Shown piece after piece: positions 24,544 to 36,225 of a stretch of DNA of 64,000 nt. This DNA is from Nissolia schottii (lineage: Eukaryota > Streptophyta > Magnoliopsida > Fabales > Fabaceae). The stretch lies in assembly GCA_003254905.1 (NCBI GenBank), contig QANU01077783.1, positions 72,314 through 136,313 on the forward strand, read 5' to 3'. Each line of letters starts with the position of its first letter. Positions within the stretch are counted from its first letter, which is position 1. The position numbers were made by a program, and so were the translations under genes. Under the pieces are notes generated by a model that saw nothing but the letters and a program-made list of their open reading frames with translations, was not told the DNA's origin and did not search any database.

Positions 24544-24559
24544 CTGGGTTGCCTCCCAG
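24544..24559 (-). other. post-pol hairpin (R8)
   Basis: Minus-strand CTGGGAGGCAACCCAG, identical to the R5 copy and at a similar distance from the pol stop. Confidence 0.7.
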
Positions 24560-24601
24560 GAAGCGCTCTATTAACGTCATTAGCTTGACGCCTGTTTCTT
24601 T

Positions 24602-26027
24602 TTAATGTGGTTCATCGAGGTAAAGCACCTCCGCGGCTTGTTTGGTACCAAAATATGGTTTAAGTCTCTGGCCATTGACGGTCCAAGTTGCGTTGTTCTT
24701 TGGATCATATACTTCCACAGCTCCATAAGGCATGACTTTCTTTACCACAAAAGGTCCTGACCATCTAGTCCTTAATTTGCCAGGAAACAACCTTAATCTG
24801 GAATTAAACAGTAATACTTGTTGACCTTCTTCAAAATTCCTCCTTAGGATGTGGTTATCATGATACTTCTTTGCTTTCTCCTTGTACAACTTGTTGGACT
24901 CATATGCTTGCAATCTTAATTCTTCTAACTGATGCAATTGAAGTTTCCGCTTTTCACCTGCAACTTTCTCATCAAAGTTTAAAAATTTCAAAGCCCAATA
25001 AGCTTTGTGCTCCAATTCAACTGGTAAGTGGCATGCTTTACCATAAACTAGTTGAAATGGAGTCAATCCTATTGGTGCTTTGAGAGCAGTTCGATATGCC
25101 CATAAAGCATCGTCAAGCTTAAGTGCCCAATCTTTTCTTGAAGATGAAACAGTTTTTTCCAAAATTCTTTTAATTTCTCTATTGGACACTTCAGCTTGGC
25201 CATTTGTTTGCGGGTGATAAGGTGATGCTACCTTATGTCTCACACCATAATGTTCTAAAGCTTTAGCTAATTGTGAGTTAACAAAATGAGAACCTCCATC
25301 ACTTATGATTATTCTTGGTGTGCCAAAACGGGTAAAAATGTTTTTCTTTAAAAATTTAATTACCGTTTTTCCATCAGCCTTTGGGGTTGCTACTGCTTCA
25401 ACCCATTTTGAAACATAATCAACGGCGACCAAGACATATTCATTGTTTAATGAGGATGGGAAAGGTCCTATGAAGTCCATGCCCCAACAGTCAAATACTT
25501 CAACTTCAATTATATTTTGTAAAGGCATTTCATTCCTCTTGCTATTTCCAAGAGTTCTTTGGCAGGCATCACAATTTTTAATATAAAGATATGCATCTTT
25601 GAATAAAGTAGGCCAGAAAAAACCTGATTAAAGAACTTTGGCGGCAGTTTTCTCTCCATTGTAATGGCCTCCGCATGGTGGCAGTGCCATAAAATACTCT
25701 CGATTTCATCTAAGGCTACACATCGCCTTAGGAAACCATCAGGTCCTTGTTTAAATAAGTAAGGGTCATCCCAAACAAAATATGTGGCATCTCTAAGAAA
25801 CTTCTTTTTCTGATGATAATTCAAATCATCAGGCAATATGCCAGCCGCTTTGTAATTAGCCATGTCTGCAAACCATGGCCTTTCCTTGATGAGAAACAGC
25901 TTCTCATCAGGAAACTCTTCTGCAACTTCATCTTCTTTGATAGTAACTTCTGGATTATTTAATCTGGATAAATGATCCGCTACCAAATTTTCTCGTCCGC
26001 TTTTGTCCTTGATCTCCAGATTAAATT
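24602..26027 (-). pseudogene. R8 integrase with end of RNase H
   Basis: Minus strand. The first part (from 26027) gives [21 protein letters not shown], the end of RNase H, then the linker to the integrase zinc domain. A frameshift near 25660-25690 and a TAA (25630-25628) break the zinc domain, though its GGHYNGE and CDACQ are readable in the second frame. From 25528 an uninterrupted 308-codon frame holds the integrase core with a complete catalytic set: Asp in GMDFIGPFP, Asp in IISDGGSHF, Glu in GQAEVSNRE. The C-terminal domain follows with [11 protein letters not shown], ending at 24602. Compared with R5, this core keeps the second Asp. It is still a pseudogene because RT and the zinc domain are lost or broken. 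Confidence 0.88.
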
Positions 26028-28903
26028 TGGTAAAGAACGATTTGTAAATAAAATAAAAAGCAAGAGTAAATTTTAAGCGTAGGTAGGTAGAGAAATATGT
26101 TGGGATCTTGAATTGTAATATTCCTTTTTAATGTAACCAGTAATTCAGTTGATATGATTCATGAGTTCGTTTGATTTTATCACCACCAGTTCTTTAACTT
26201 AATCATCTCATTTGAGCATGTTAAGATCACAAGTTCCTTTATTAGATTGCCAATCGCCTTGCACAAATTTAACAAAGTAGCATGACGTAATACAAGTGTT
26301 AAAGTGATTAGTTCTTAGTTTCCAGTTACGGTGGTTAAGAACTAAATGAGTTGATCTATGTCAGGTTAAATGATGATAACTTACGTTCACAGCATTTAAA
26401 CGTCGAATCAAACTTAAAGAGTAGCAAGATTGGACTTAACTTGGTTCGTAGTTCATTTAGAGTAGCTTTCACTTAAACAAATAAACCTCAAGTTAAGAAT
26501 CAAAGAACTAAACAAAAGTTAGCGTTAGGTGCAAGATCAATCATAAAAACCAAAGAACATCATAGAATCATAATCATGAATTAAAACGGATATATAAAAG
26601 TAATAATACGCATCAAATCCCAACAAAGAAAGAAGTTAGCTATCCATTGTCATGGATAGGTACAACTTACAAGGGTTTTAAGCAATGGTTGGTTGAGAAA
26701 GGTGGTAAAATGTCTCCACACGTTCACCACGATTCACAATCGTTGAAAATCTGGCAGCACTTCCTTTATGGAAAGCTTTAAAACCCTAATTTCCTACCTA
26801 AACCTAGCTTATGGAGGTGTAAGAAATGGAAAAAAATAGGTGGAAATAGGTGTAGGAGAGAGGGGATGCAGAATATCTCTCAATAGCCACGGCCTCCCCC
26901 TATATTTATAGGCATTTTTGGGGGAGGACCGCTCAGCGGCCGAGTGCCATCGCTGAGCGGTCTGGTCAGCCATGGTGGCGGAGGACGCGGTTTCTGGTGG
27001 CGCCAGGCTGGCTTGAGGTGGCACCAGCCTGGTGCATTAAATGCTCGGTCAAAGGCGGTGGTCCACGGCTCTAGGGACTTCTTCGCTCAGCGGTGGGTCT
27101 TGACCGCTGAGCGGTTGCACTCTATCCGCTGGGCGGTTCCTTCCATCCGCTGAGCGCTCCTTTAGCTGCTTGCGTCCGTTTTGCTTGTTTGTTTTCTTCT
27201 CCTCTTGCTCCATTCTTCTAGGGATTAAGCTTGCTTATTTTTCTTGTATTCATCTTCCAAAATATGTTGTAAACCTACAAACATAAAGCATTATATAAGT
27301 ATTTTGTTAAAACATAAACGGATAAGTGCCATTTTATCAATTGAAATTTACGTAAATTGGGAACTTATCAAAGTTCTGCCAAATTAATTCCAGGTTCTAT
27401 CATTTCATTTCTTCTTGCCATCTACTCTTTCATTCTCTTTATTTACTCTTCTTTGCTTTTCATTTGTTTTAATCTTCCATTGCTATTTGCATCTTTCTGT
27501 TTCTTTGCTTACTTCTTTGTTTCTATTTACTTACGTTAAGTTTATTTACTCTTTCCATTTCCTTTTCCTTTACTTTTACCTTTCAATTTATTTCCTTCCA
27601 TTTTCATTTAAGCTTTCCTTATCGTTTACTCTTTCCATTGTTATTTACTTTTCCTTTCTCTTTATCTACTCTTTCTTTCTCTTTATTTACTTTGAGTTTT
27701 AATGTTCCAACCATGGAGGAGTAGTTTCTTAATATCTTGCATGCGGTAACTCAAGATTAAGATTAATTTGAGGTCTTGCGCCTAAAGAATATTCATGACT
27801 CGTTTCATCCTCAACTAATGACATAGCGATTGCATGTTAATGGTTAAGGTTAAATCTAAGTTAATGAATCTTGACGATTGTAAGATTTATTAAACTATGA
27901 TTAAGGAACTTTTGGAGAACTAATCAGATCTGATTAGGTTGTGCAATTGGTGCTTAATTAATATGGGTTTTAATGCTGAGATCTTGGTTTTAATACCTAT
28001 ATTAACAAATGCTTAAGGAATTGACGATCGTAGTTTCTTAAGTAAATTGCATATTAGTTAGAGATCTCAACTAATAAACAACATCTCCTCTCATGAATAA
28101 TTAACTAAGAACCGATGAGAATTAATCCTTAATCTTGAAACGTCGTATGCAGGATATTGCTTTGATCATTATTGTCTTAATCTTGTTTTAATTGCTTTCA
28201 AGTTATCAACAAACAAAACCCCCCATTTACTTAAATATTGATTTCGTTCTAAATTGCTTCCTTGAGAGACGGCCCAGGTTAACCCCCTTTACTACGTTCT
28301 CGGGGTTTACTTGGTTTATAAATTATTATTTGATCGCGCACTAAAATCTAACGACGTTTTGGTGCTCGTCAGTGCATAACGTTCAAGTCTAGAATCTAGT
28401 TAAGCATAATGATATTGATCTTAACTTGGTTATGATTTAATTAGCATAACTATCGTTCATACAATTAAATCCCAAATTAAGAATCAAAGCATTAAACAAA
28501 GACTAGCATTAAGTGTAAAACCATTCAAGAAAATCATAAGAAAAGGATAGATTCATATGTAATAGTTACATGGATACAAGCAAACTACAATAATGACCAA
28601 AATCCCAACAAAAAGAGGATTAGGAATCCATCTTACAAGAGTATCTCGGAGGCAAGGTTTAGGCACTTACCATGACACGTACTCACGCTATCATGGCCAT
28701 GGCTTCGCCGAGCTTCCTCGATCTCCGGCTCCTTCACAAGCCTCGTCTTTGTTCCTAACCTAACCTAAACTAAACTAAGCTTTAAAGTGCAAAGAAAATG
28801 TGGAAGAATGGTGTTTTTGGGGGGGGGTGGGAAGAGATGGGTGAAGGATGATTTGAGCTACAGGTGCCTTCCTATTTATAGGCAAAACTTCAGCCGCTAG
28901 ACA

Positions 28904-29081
28904 CGCTGGGCGTGCGCCAGGCGCACGCTAGGCGCGGTTGGTGAGCACGCCTGGCGTGGTTGGTGAGATTGATGGCGGCTTTGTCTTCTGTGGCGGCTGA
29001 TGTTAGGTGGGGGTGCCTGGCGCGCGCCTGGCGTGTGCCTGACTTGTGCGCCTGGCGTGCGCCTGACTTGTGAGCCTGACG
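28904..29081. repeat. CGCCAGGCG array phased at 11 bp (R6 3' LTR)
   Basis: First cluster at 28904 (CGCTGGGCG), 28915 (CGCCAGGCG), 28926 (CGCTAGGCG) and 28948 (CGCCTGGCG); steps 11, 11 and 22. Second cluster at 29014, 29025, 29036, 29049, 29060 and 29073; steps 11, 11, 13, 11 and 13, the later sites degenerate. In element sense the first cluster is just upstream of the TATA box (TATTTATA on the plus strand, 28873-28880). Confidence 0.85.
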
Positions 29082-29281
29082 TGCTGTTCCTGGTCCATAT
29101 ACTTTTTCCCGCCTCGCCGTCCTTTTGCTCCATTTTTTAGGGATTATTCTTCAATAAGTTATGCTTGCATCCATCTTTCAAAATATATTTAAAAACCTAC
29201 AAAAATGGGGAATTCATTAAAAACACAAGCGAATAAGTGTCTTTTTAGTAGTCGGAAAGTGTATAAATTGGACACTTAACA

Positions 29282-31180
29282 CTCCCTCTGACTTAAGACC
29301 TTGTTTGTCCTCAAACAAGAGGTAGTAGAATCATTTTACAAAAGATCAGTGCTTTGGAACAATCAGGTATTGTAATGAATTGAAATTTTTCAGACAGTTC
29401 AAATTTGAGACCTGTGAGACACCATAGAGGAACCTGAACAGCCAAATGCACAAATACTTGAATGCCATAGACAAATCACACTATCCAATGTCTTATTCAT
29501 CAAGGAAATTATCTTTATCGCACAATGGTCAGTGGACCAATTCAGGTGAGTGTTTCGCTCATTGTCACCATTGAATTACAGCAATTTGAATTTGTTAACT
29601 GTCTCACCATTTAATACAATAGTATGGTCATGCAAGGATCACATAAGGACTTTAAAGGGTTGTAACGGGGCCAGGTTACAAAGAAAATTGGTTTTCTGGA
29701 TATGCAAAACTTTTAATTAAGAGAGCATTTAAAACCAACTTCTTTTGTGTCCTTCCTTTTCTCTGTTTCCTTCTCCTTTTTCTTATCCCTTTTCTTTTTT
29801 TCTTTTTGTTTTGGGATAGAATGTTTCTTCTGTTCTTTTTATCTTTTGTTTCTTCCACTTTTGCTTACCCTTATCTCCCCCTGACTTGGATTTTTGCACA
29901 TAATCCAATTTTGAATGCTCTCTTAATTTAGAAATTAAGGGATATCATTGTTTTTCTTTTTATGGCTCGGGGATTAAGAACAAAAATTTTCTTATGTAAG
30001 GCTCAAATGGGGTAACAAAGAATATACCTAATTAAGGGTCGGCTTATTTGGCCAAGTGGGTTTTAAAATCTAAAGAACAAAATGCCTTGATCATTTCCTT
30101 TTATTTCCATACAATTATCAAAATTAGAGACTCAAACAAATTCAATTGTGCAAAACAATGGTGATTCTCTCTTTCTCACTTAGTGTATGGCTTACTCCCT
30201 TACTCGGTTTAGGTTTTAATTTCCTTAATTTCAAAACATCTTCAAGGTTATGTTTTTGTAAAACAACTAAGAGTGCAAATTGACATGTTCCTGGTATATA
30301 TGTACTCACGAAGCCTATTATGGATACTTGAAACAATTCAATTCATGTATTTGTATTTGTTCATGCATCAAACTCAAGTAAAAATAAACTAATACTTTGT
30401 TTTTAAACAAACAAGTCTTAAGCACATATTAAACCACTAAGGAAATTAATTAAGTAAGGTGCGAGAAATTAAAATGCTCCCTGTTCATGGTGAATTTCTT
30501 GAAGTAGCCTTCATGATGTAGCCTCTTTTTTTAAGCTACTTCATCTTGCTTCAATGTGTTGAGGAGATAGAGGCTCATCCTCCTTGAGGAATCATGCTCT
30601 TCATCCTCTAAAAGTGTGTCTCTCTTTTCTTGTTTGTAGGAACTTCATTTGGTTGTTCTTCGGCCTGCAAAAGCAATCAAAGAAAACTTCCTTTCTTTCA
30701 AGTAGCATTAGAGAGATTGTGTTTTTTTTTTTATTTTGAATCCTTTTTTAGACAGAATTCCCTATAATCTTGCGGACAGAAATTCCCGCTCAAGTTGTCA
30801 GAATTTCCCACTTATTTATGGATTTCAAAATAAAACATTTTCATTAATTTTTCTGTCTTTGATCATAAGGTGCTTTTAGAAGGATTCTTTTCTTTAAAAT
30901 TTCTAATCCTAAATTGATAAGAATCTTGTTTCTAAATTAAATCATGGGCACCTTTCCAGACAATTGTTTGAAAGTTCTAAAATCAGTTATTAGATTTAAA
31001 ATCAAAGTGCTTCACGTAAGCTTAATGGAAAAGATTAGTACTTAAGACTTTAAATCTAATCACATAATTTTAGATACCTTTAATTCTTTTTTTCACCATA
31101 TTTTATAAAAATTTTCTTAACACCCTAAATTAATTAATCTTAAATTTAATAAATTACTAAAATAATAAACTCACAAAATA
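29282..31180 (-). other. R6 polypurine tract, hairpin and 3' non-coding region
   Basis: Next to the left LTR the minus strand has GTCAGAGGGAG, preceded by the hairpin CTTGTTTG-AGGA-CAAACAAG (29300-29319). The rest up to 31180 is AT-rich, lacks coding frames, and is homologous to the 3' regions of R8 and R5. Confidence 0.75.
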
Positions 31181-31238
31181 CTGGGTTGCCTTCCAGGCAG
31201 CGCTTGTTTAACGTCGTTAGCTCAATGCCTTTTTCCTT

Positions 31239-31566
31239 TTAGTTCCCTTCCTCATCATCAGACCTCCTTCCATGGCAAGAGTCTTTGGGATTTAGCTCCG
31301 GGTTGGCCGTGAATCTCTTCTTTTTCAACTCCACTATATCAGTAGCTAATTGTCCCAGTTGTGTTTCCAAATTCCTAATAGAGGCTTCGTTGTTCTTTTG
31401 GTTAATCGTTGATTGTTGCATAAACTGATTAAACGTTTCCTCTATTTTGGAACTTGAATACACTGGTGGCTGATTCTGATATGAACGGGGTGGTTGGTAC
31501 GGTGGTTGCGAGCTTTATTGAATGAGGGTCCTGCTTCTTGCCTCCATGGCTGTTGAAAATTTGGCC
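31239..31566 (-). pseudogene. R6 gag, C-terminal part, beyond R9
   Basis: Continues gag on the other side of R9: a QPWRQEAGPS-like segment, then KIEETFNQFMQQS and ASIRNLETQLGQLATDIVELKKKRF, matching R5 gag at 40385-40520. It ends at 31239. The hairpin that follows pol in R5 and R8 lies about 45 nt further on, so the whole pol is deleted between them. Confidence 0.8.
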
Positions 31567-31978
31567 TGTAACATCCCAAATTTTCCCCTTATGGAGATTT
31601 CGCTTAAATCCTAATTTCGCTTAATTAAAAGCACCTTAGAGGCAATTATTTGGACTAGGAAAATTATGTAGAAAATTAATTGCTTCCAAATGCCAGTCAA
31701 ATAATTGTTTCTTGACCTCGCGGAGTGCCGCAAGGTCTGTGTTAAATTTTGCCGAAAACAGGAATTTCGGTAGGCACCTAAGATGTCTGTGAAAATTTCC
31801 CCGGGTAATTTATTCACGAACGCCTTAACCTGACATACCACTATGATCAGGGAAATTAGTCGGTCGCGGATATATGCCCGAAATATTTTTAGGATATTTC
31901 TACACGAGCGACTAACGATCAAATGTGATCGAAATTGTACAGGAAACCTTAATGGTTATCCCTATGCTAAGATATTTT

Positions 31979-32098
31979 CTAAAATAATAATGTAATAATA
32001 TAATATAATATAATATAATATAATATATATGATATAAAGTTATAATATATATATATATATATATATNTATAGGTATATATATTATCGTAGAATATAAA

Positions 32099-32131
<33 letters not shown>

Positions 32132-32480
32132 TTCTATAGATATACAACCCCCCCAGAACGTATATTCCATATATATATATATATATATGTATATATAATT
32201 GAATATATTATGTAATAATATAATACTAATAAGAATATTACTAATATACGGTATCAGTGGCCATTTGGCCACTGCTGTTACTTTACGCCATAATATATAT
32301 AAATGTATATATATATACTAATAATATAATAATCCTAATAACAATAAAACTAAAACTAAAACGTATGTCTGTTACGTTTACATTGTACATATAAATATAT
32401 ATAATATAATATAAGATAATTAATATATATAACATAATAATAAAAAGTTATATAATATATAACATATACGTATATGATGG
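31979..32480. repeat. AT-rich microsatellites in R9
   Basis: (TA)n, TAATATAA and (TAA)n runs, with one N at 32067 inside a TA run. ORFs rich in Tyr and Ile here are artefacts. Confidence 0.8.
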
Positions 32481-33205
32481 GCGGTGGGGGGATGTATATG
32501 CCCCTGACACCAAATTCCCAATTCTTTCTTTTCCTTGTTCGTGGCTTTCATCCCCCTGATGCCCTTTTTCCATTTTTTCTTTGCAGCTTCGCTGCTTCTA
32601 TTTTCTTTCTTTGATTTTTTCTTCTTTTCTTTGTTTCTTTCTTCCCCTGAAGCATACGCTGCCTCTGTTTCCTTTCTTTCCTTTCTTTGTTTTTCTTTCT
32701 TTGAGTGTCCGTTCGTGCACTGCTCTGATGCGGCCGGACGCCGGAAAAATAGGAGGATCGCTATGGAAGTGCTCAGAGAATTTTCCTCTTCACTTCTACC
32801 GTTTCCAAACTCGATTTGGAGGTGGGTAGTCCGATCACCCCTATCTATGGGATTTTTATCTGTATGTTTATGTATGTATTTTTGAGTAGAAAAATTAGAA
32901 ATATTATGAGAAATATATGGATTTAATGAGGCTTGAAGGATTTGTAGAAATATTGAGGTTAGAAAATATAACTGTGCTGGTGGGTAACTTTTAGCCCATT
33001 GACTATGTGGTTATTTATTTTAACTGTCTATGTATTATCTGGGATTTGGACTGTAAAAATGTAAAGTACTATTTTTGGGTGCTTCAGGGTCAAAAGGGTT
33101 TTTGAGTAATTTTGGTAAATGAAATGCATAACTGTACTGATTAGAACCCTAGGAACAGTGGAAAATGAACACTGAAGTCTCGGGGAGGCGATTTTTACAG
33201 CTTCC

Positions 33206-33423
33206 AATCGAATGAAGAGGAATTCAATCGAAGGAGAGCCAAAGTTCAGCTTTCATTCGAATGAATTCCACTCCAATCGAATGAACACGGATTTCATTCG
33301 ATGGAATTCCATCAGGACTCTAATGGGAGGGTTGTGATGGCTTTTAATCGAATGGAACCCCTTTCCAATCGAATGAAAGAACTCTCGGGAATTCATTCGA
33401 ATACTCAAAGAGGACATTCGAAT
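33206..33423. repeat. paired ATTCGAAT-type array (R9)
   Basis: Sites start at 33206, 33226, 33255, 33275, 33296, 33346, 33367, 33395 and 33416. Intervals are 20, 29, 20, 21, 50, 21, 28 and 21, the same 20/29 register as R4 and R12 with one irregular step. Confidence 0.85.
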
Positions 33424-33649
33424 GAATCCTGAAAAACTTGAGATTTTCAGTGAGCCTACGGGATCCGATGAGTAAAGCGAGGGCATTTTTGTAGATTCTA
33501 GCATGCATCATCAGGATGGGATGTCTCATAGGTGTTAGGATAGCCCTAGAGAATTAGAGGTCAATGACTTAACGAACAAGAAAGCATAATGAGATGTAGG
33601 GAATAAGTATGTAGTTATATGTTGGGAAGCCCTTTCTTGGCAATGTCTA

Positions 33650-33885
33650 CTTGACACGCCCCTCGCCAGTCCCAAAAGGGTGGAGTGGCCAAAGTGTTAC
33701 CTTGCCAGATCCCAAAATGGTGGATTTGGTTAACGAAATAATCCCAAAAGGGTGGATTAGTTCGCAGAGGTTAAGGACACAAGGAAGGAAATGTGTTACC
33801 TTGCCAGATCCCAAAAGGGTGGATTTGGTTAACGGATTAATCCCAAAAGGGTGGATTGATTCGCAGAGGTTAATGGCACTAAGAA
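33650..33885 (+). repeat. CCCAAAAGGG tandem repeats (R9)
   Basis: Repeats of ATCCCAAAAGGGTGGATT with spacers, in two larger units of about 120 bp. The symmetric core also occurs inverted in R3 near 7815-7875 (CCCTTTTGGG). Confidence 0.75.
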
Positions 33886-34933
33886 AGTTAAAGTTAAAGT
33901 TAAAGTAAAGAGTTGCTCATCGAAGCAATAAGAAGTGAAGGAAAGGTTGACGTCATACCTAAAAGAGTAAAGAAAGGAGAAGAAGGACGCTAACCCGNAG
34001 AAGAAGGATGCTAACCCGGGTGAGCCGGTATGCGTAAGAGATCCCCAAGTCCCCTAAGCATAAAGCATGAAGTATATGTATGTGTATTAATGTGATGAAT
34101 GAATAGTTATATGTATGTCAGTATATATGTGATAAAGTATATATATGCATAGTCATGGATGTTCATGTATGATGTGACGTCAAGGGAACGACCCGAGACG
34201 GATAGCTTAATTGTAACTAAATGGTAGAATTCACAAGCACGAGAACTTAGATAAGCAAGACTAGTTCCCCAGTCACCTAGTAAAGTAGATAAAGCCGTTC
34301 AGGACTTTAGGCCAGATAATAATCAGTAGAAATGCTAGTATGCATGTTTTCACCTAGAAACACCTGAGCGGCTTGGAGGATAGCCGAGAAATGAAACGAT
34401 AGGTAGAGCCAAGGAACCCCACTGAGGACTAAGTGTTCTCACCCCCACTCGGTTATGGATTTAGGTGGGCACAGCGAGGACATCAACCTAAGAGGCACAT
34501 GATGGGCGACAGAGAGCTGTAGATTGGAGCTGAAGCAAAAGGACTACAATCGCGCCAAGGCGACACATGTTCCATATTATGTTCTGTGAATTTTATATCT
34601 TTGTGTATATATTTATTATTAAGGCAAGTGTGTAACTGTATTTTGGGACCTTTGTTGTAATTATGTATATACAATTATTTTCATGTTCCACTCTGATCTC
34701 TACCTAACATGTGGTAGATACTAGCGATTGTTGTTATATGTCTCTTTATCACACATGGCTCCTAATTTGTAACTTGATAAGCACATGAACGATTTTCAAA
34801 TTGGTCCCTATTTCTGTGTAAGAATTATTTGCGAAGGTAAAAGTAAGGGCTATAAGTAACTCTACGCAACGAACAACAACCCTGTGAGCATTGCTTACTA
34901 CCATGGAAGTGGGCAGTTAGCAGGGGTGTTGCA

Positions 34934-36055
34934 CGGCCCCCTTTGAAAATTGTTTTGATAGGGTGGCCTTTGCTAGTTATCAAGGAAGTGAACCTCTTCT
35001 TCCCTGAAATGACAGTTAACAGACGGGTGATCACCATTACAAATTTCACATTGAAATACCTGTTGCCTTTTCGCTTCTCGAGCTTCCTTGATCTGCCTTG
35101 GCAACTCGTTTAAAGCCTTCTTCACCTCGTCTATCTGTTGTTGGAGTTGCTTGTTTTGAGCAAGTATAGCATCATTTGTTCCGAGTTCAAGCACTCCTCC
35201 TCTTTTAGGACCTCTGTGGTACTGGCCTTGTTGGTCCGTCAAGGCCATGGAATCAATAATAGAGATGGCTTCCTCTGGTGTTTTGGACATGATTTGTCCA
35301 CCGGGAGCCGCATCCAGCATCAGTTTGTGCTGTTGTTGGAGTCCGTTTCTAAAGATGTGGATTTGTGTGTGCGCGTCGAACCCATGATTCGGGCATTTTC
35401 TCAACATGGATTTATATCTCTGCCAGGCCTCACAGAGACTTTCTTCGGGTGCCTGCACAAAAGTAGAAATTGCAGTTTTTAAATCCATAAATTTTGATTG
35501 AGAAAAATACCTGGCACAAAACTTCTCCTCTAATTGATCCCAATTAGACAAAACATTTTGTGGTTGATCCAGCAACTACTCTTTAGCTTTTCCAATCAGT
35601 GTCAGGGGAATATCCTTAAAAAGATTGATTCTTCCTCGGCTTCTGACATCCCTGCGGTGCCACAGAGTTCATAAAATTTTGTAAGCTGAGCATAAGGATC
35701 CTCATGATCCAAACCTGCAAAAGGGTTAGCATATAATAATTGTACCAAACCAGGTTGCATCTGAGGTGTTTGTTGAGCTCCGGTGGTTTTGCTCATTCTT
35801 ATTATGTTCTTAGGGGTAAAGTTTACAAAACCCCTATTGTCACTGGCTCCTGTACTAGCTCCTGTGTTGTCTCCAGCTCCAGTATTGTCAGCCATGTTTT
35901 CTTCTTGATTGGATTCTGAAGAGATTGATGATGAAGTTGTCTCTTGCTCCTGTCTTTGTTTGGCTAGTTTCTTCTTCTTTTTACTGTTTAGCTTTCTTGA
36001 AGTAGCTTTAATCTCAGGATCAAACTGCAATTGATCTTTAGAAGCCTTACCTCGT
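34934..36055 (-). pseudogene. R6 gag, N-terminal and central part
   Basis: Minus-strand counterpart of R5 gag. The position matching the R5 start codon is ACG (36055-36053), so the first in-frame ATG is at 36030. FVNFTPKNIIRM and ANPFAGLDHEDPYAQLTKFYELCG are intact. A frameshift after FLRIFP (about 35602) and a TAG in place of a Trp codon just downstream break the frame. The next open part (35575-34973) has LLDQPQNVLSNWDQLEEKF (its first Leu just before the ATG), DAAPGGQIMSKTPEEAI, and the zinc knuckle CEICNGDHPSVNC near its end. A stop at 34973 follows, and the coding sequence is cut at 34934 by R9. Confidence 0.85.
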
Positions 36056-36203
36056 AAGAGCTAAAGAAATGTACACTAGCCAATAAGATTAGACCAAGAG
36101 AATTGATAGATAAATTAACAACATAAAAAGAACTATACAGTAATTTACAAATATTCACAATTGCTTAATCAAACAAAACTCAAGCTATGTATTTTGACGC
36201 AAC

Positions 36204-36221
36204 TCCCCGGCAACGGCGTCA
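36204..36221 (-). other. R6 primer binding site (tRNA-Asp)
   Basis: Minus-strand TGACGCCGTTGCCGGGGA adjoins the right LTR. It differs by one base from the R5 site. Confidence 0.88.
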
Positions 36222-36225
36222 AATT

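Larger units (their letters stand above)
22022..27370 (-). mobile_element. R8: internally deleted Athila-like element, minus orientation, innermost level
   Basis: Two near-identical LTR copies, 22022-23024 (truncated by the gap) and about 26028-27370, flank pol remnants in minus orientation. The polypurine tract and hairpin adjoin the left LTR. The right LTR joins RNase H/integrase coding sequence directly at about 26027, so the primer site, gag, protease and most of RT were deleted, together with the end of that LTR. The right flank is AAGTT; the left one is in the gap. Confidence 0.85.
20891..28371. mobile_element. R7: solo LTR of an unassigned LTR retrotransposon, split by R8
   Basis: Starts TGATAAGTCAATTTTATACC and ends GTTTTGGTGCTCGTCA. 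The TSD is GTTCA (20886-20890) on the left and GTGCA (28372-28376) on the right. Removing it rejoins the R6 LTR at CGTTCA/TAACG. Its own sequence is 20891 to the gap plus 27371-28371; it resembles neither LTR class elsewhere in the window. The end (TTTGATCGCGCACTAAAATC and on) is typical of LTR 3' ends of Tat-type elements, but I cannot prove this. Confidence 0.75.
31567..34933 (+). mobile_element. R9: Tekay-like solo LTR in R6 gag
   Basis: Starts TGTAACATCCC and ends AGGGGTGTTGCA. The 5-bp flanks TGGCC (31562-31566) and CGGCC (34934-34938) match at 4 of 5 positions. Length is about 3.37 kb. Same landmarks as the R4 LTR: donor-like GTGG/GTAGTC at 32826, ATTCGAAT-type array, second tandem array, TTCTCACCCCCACTC box, acceptor-like TTTAG at 34464. 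It contains N joins at 32067 and 33998. Confidence 0.87.

Noticed and set aside
32535-32885. 116-codon Phe/Ser-rich ORF
   Set aside because: T-rich part of the R9 LTR just before the donor-like site; no family support.
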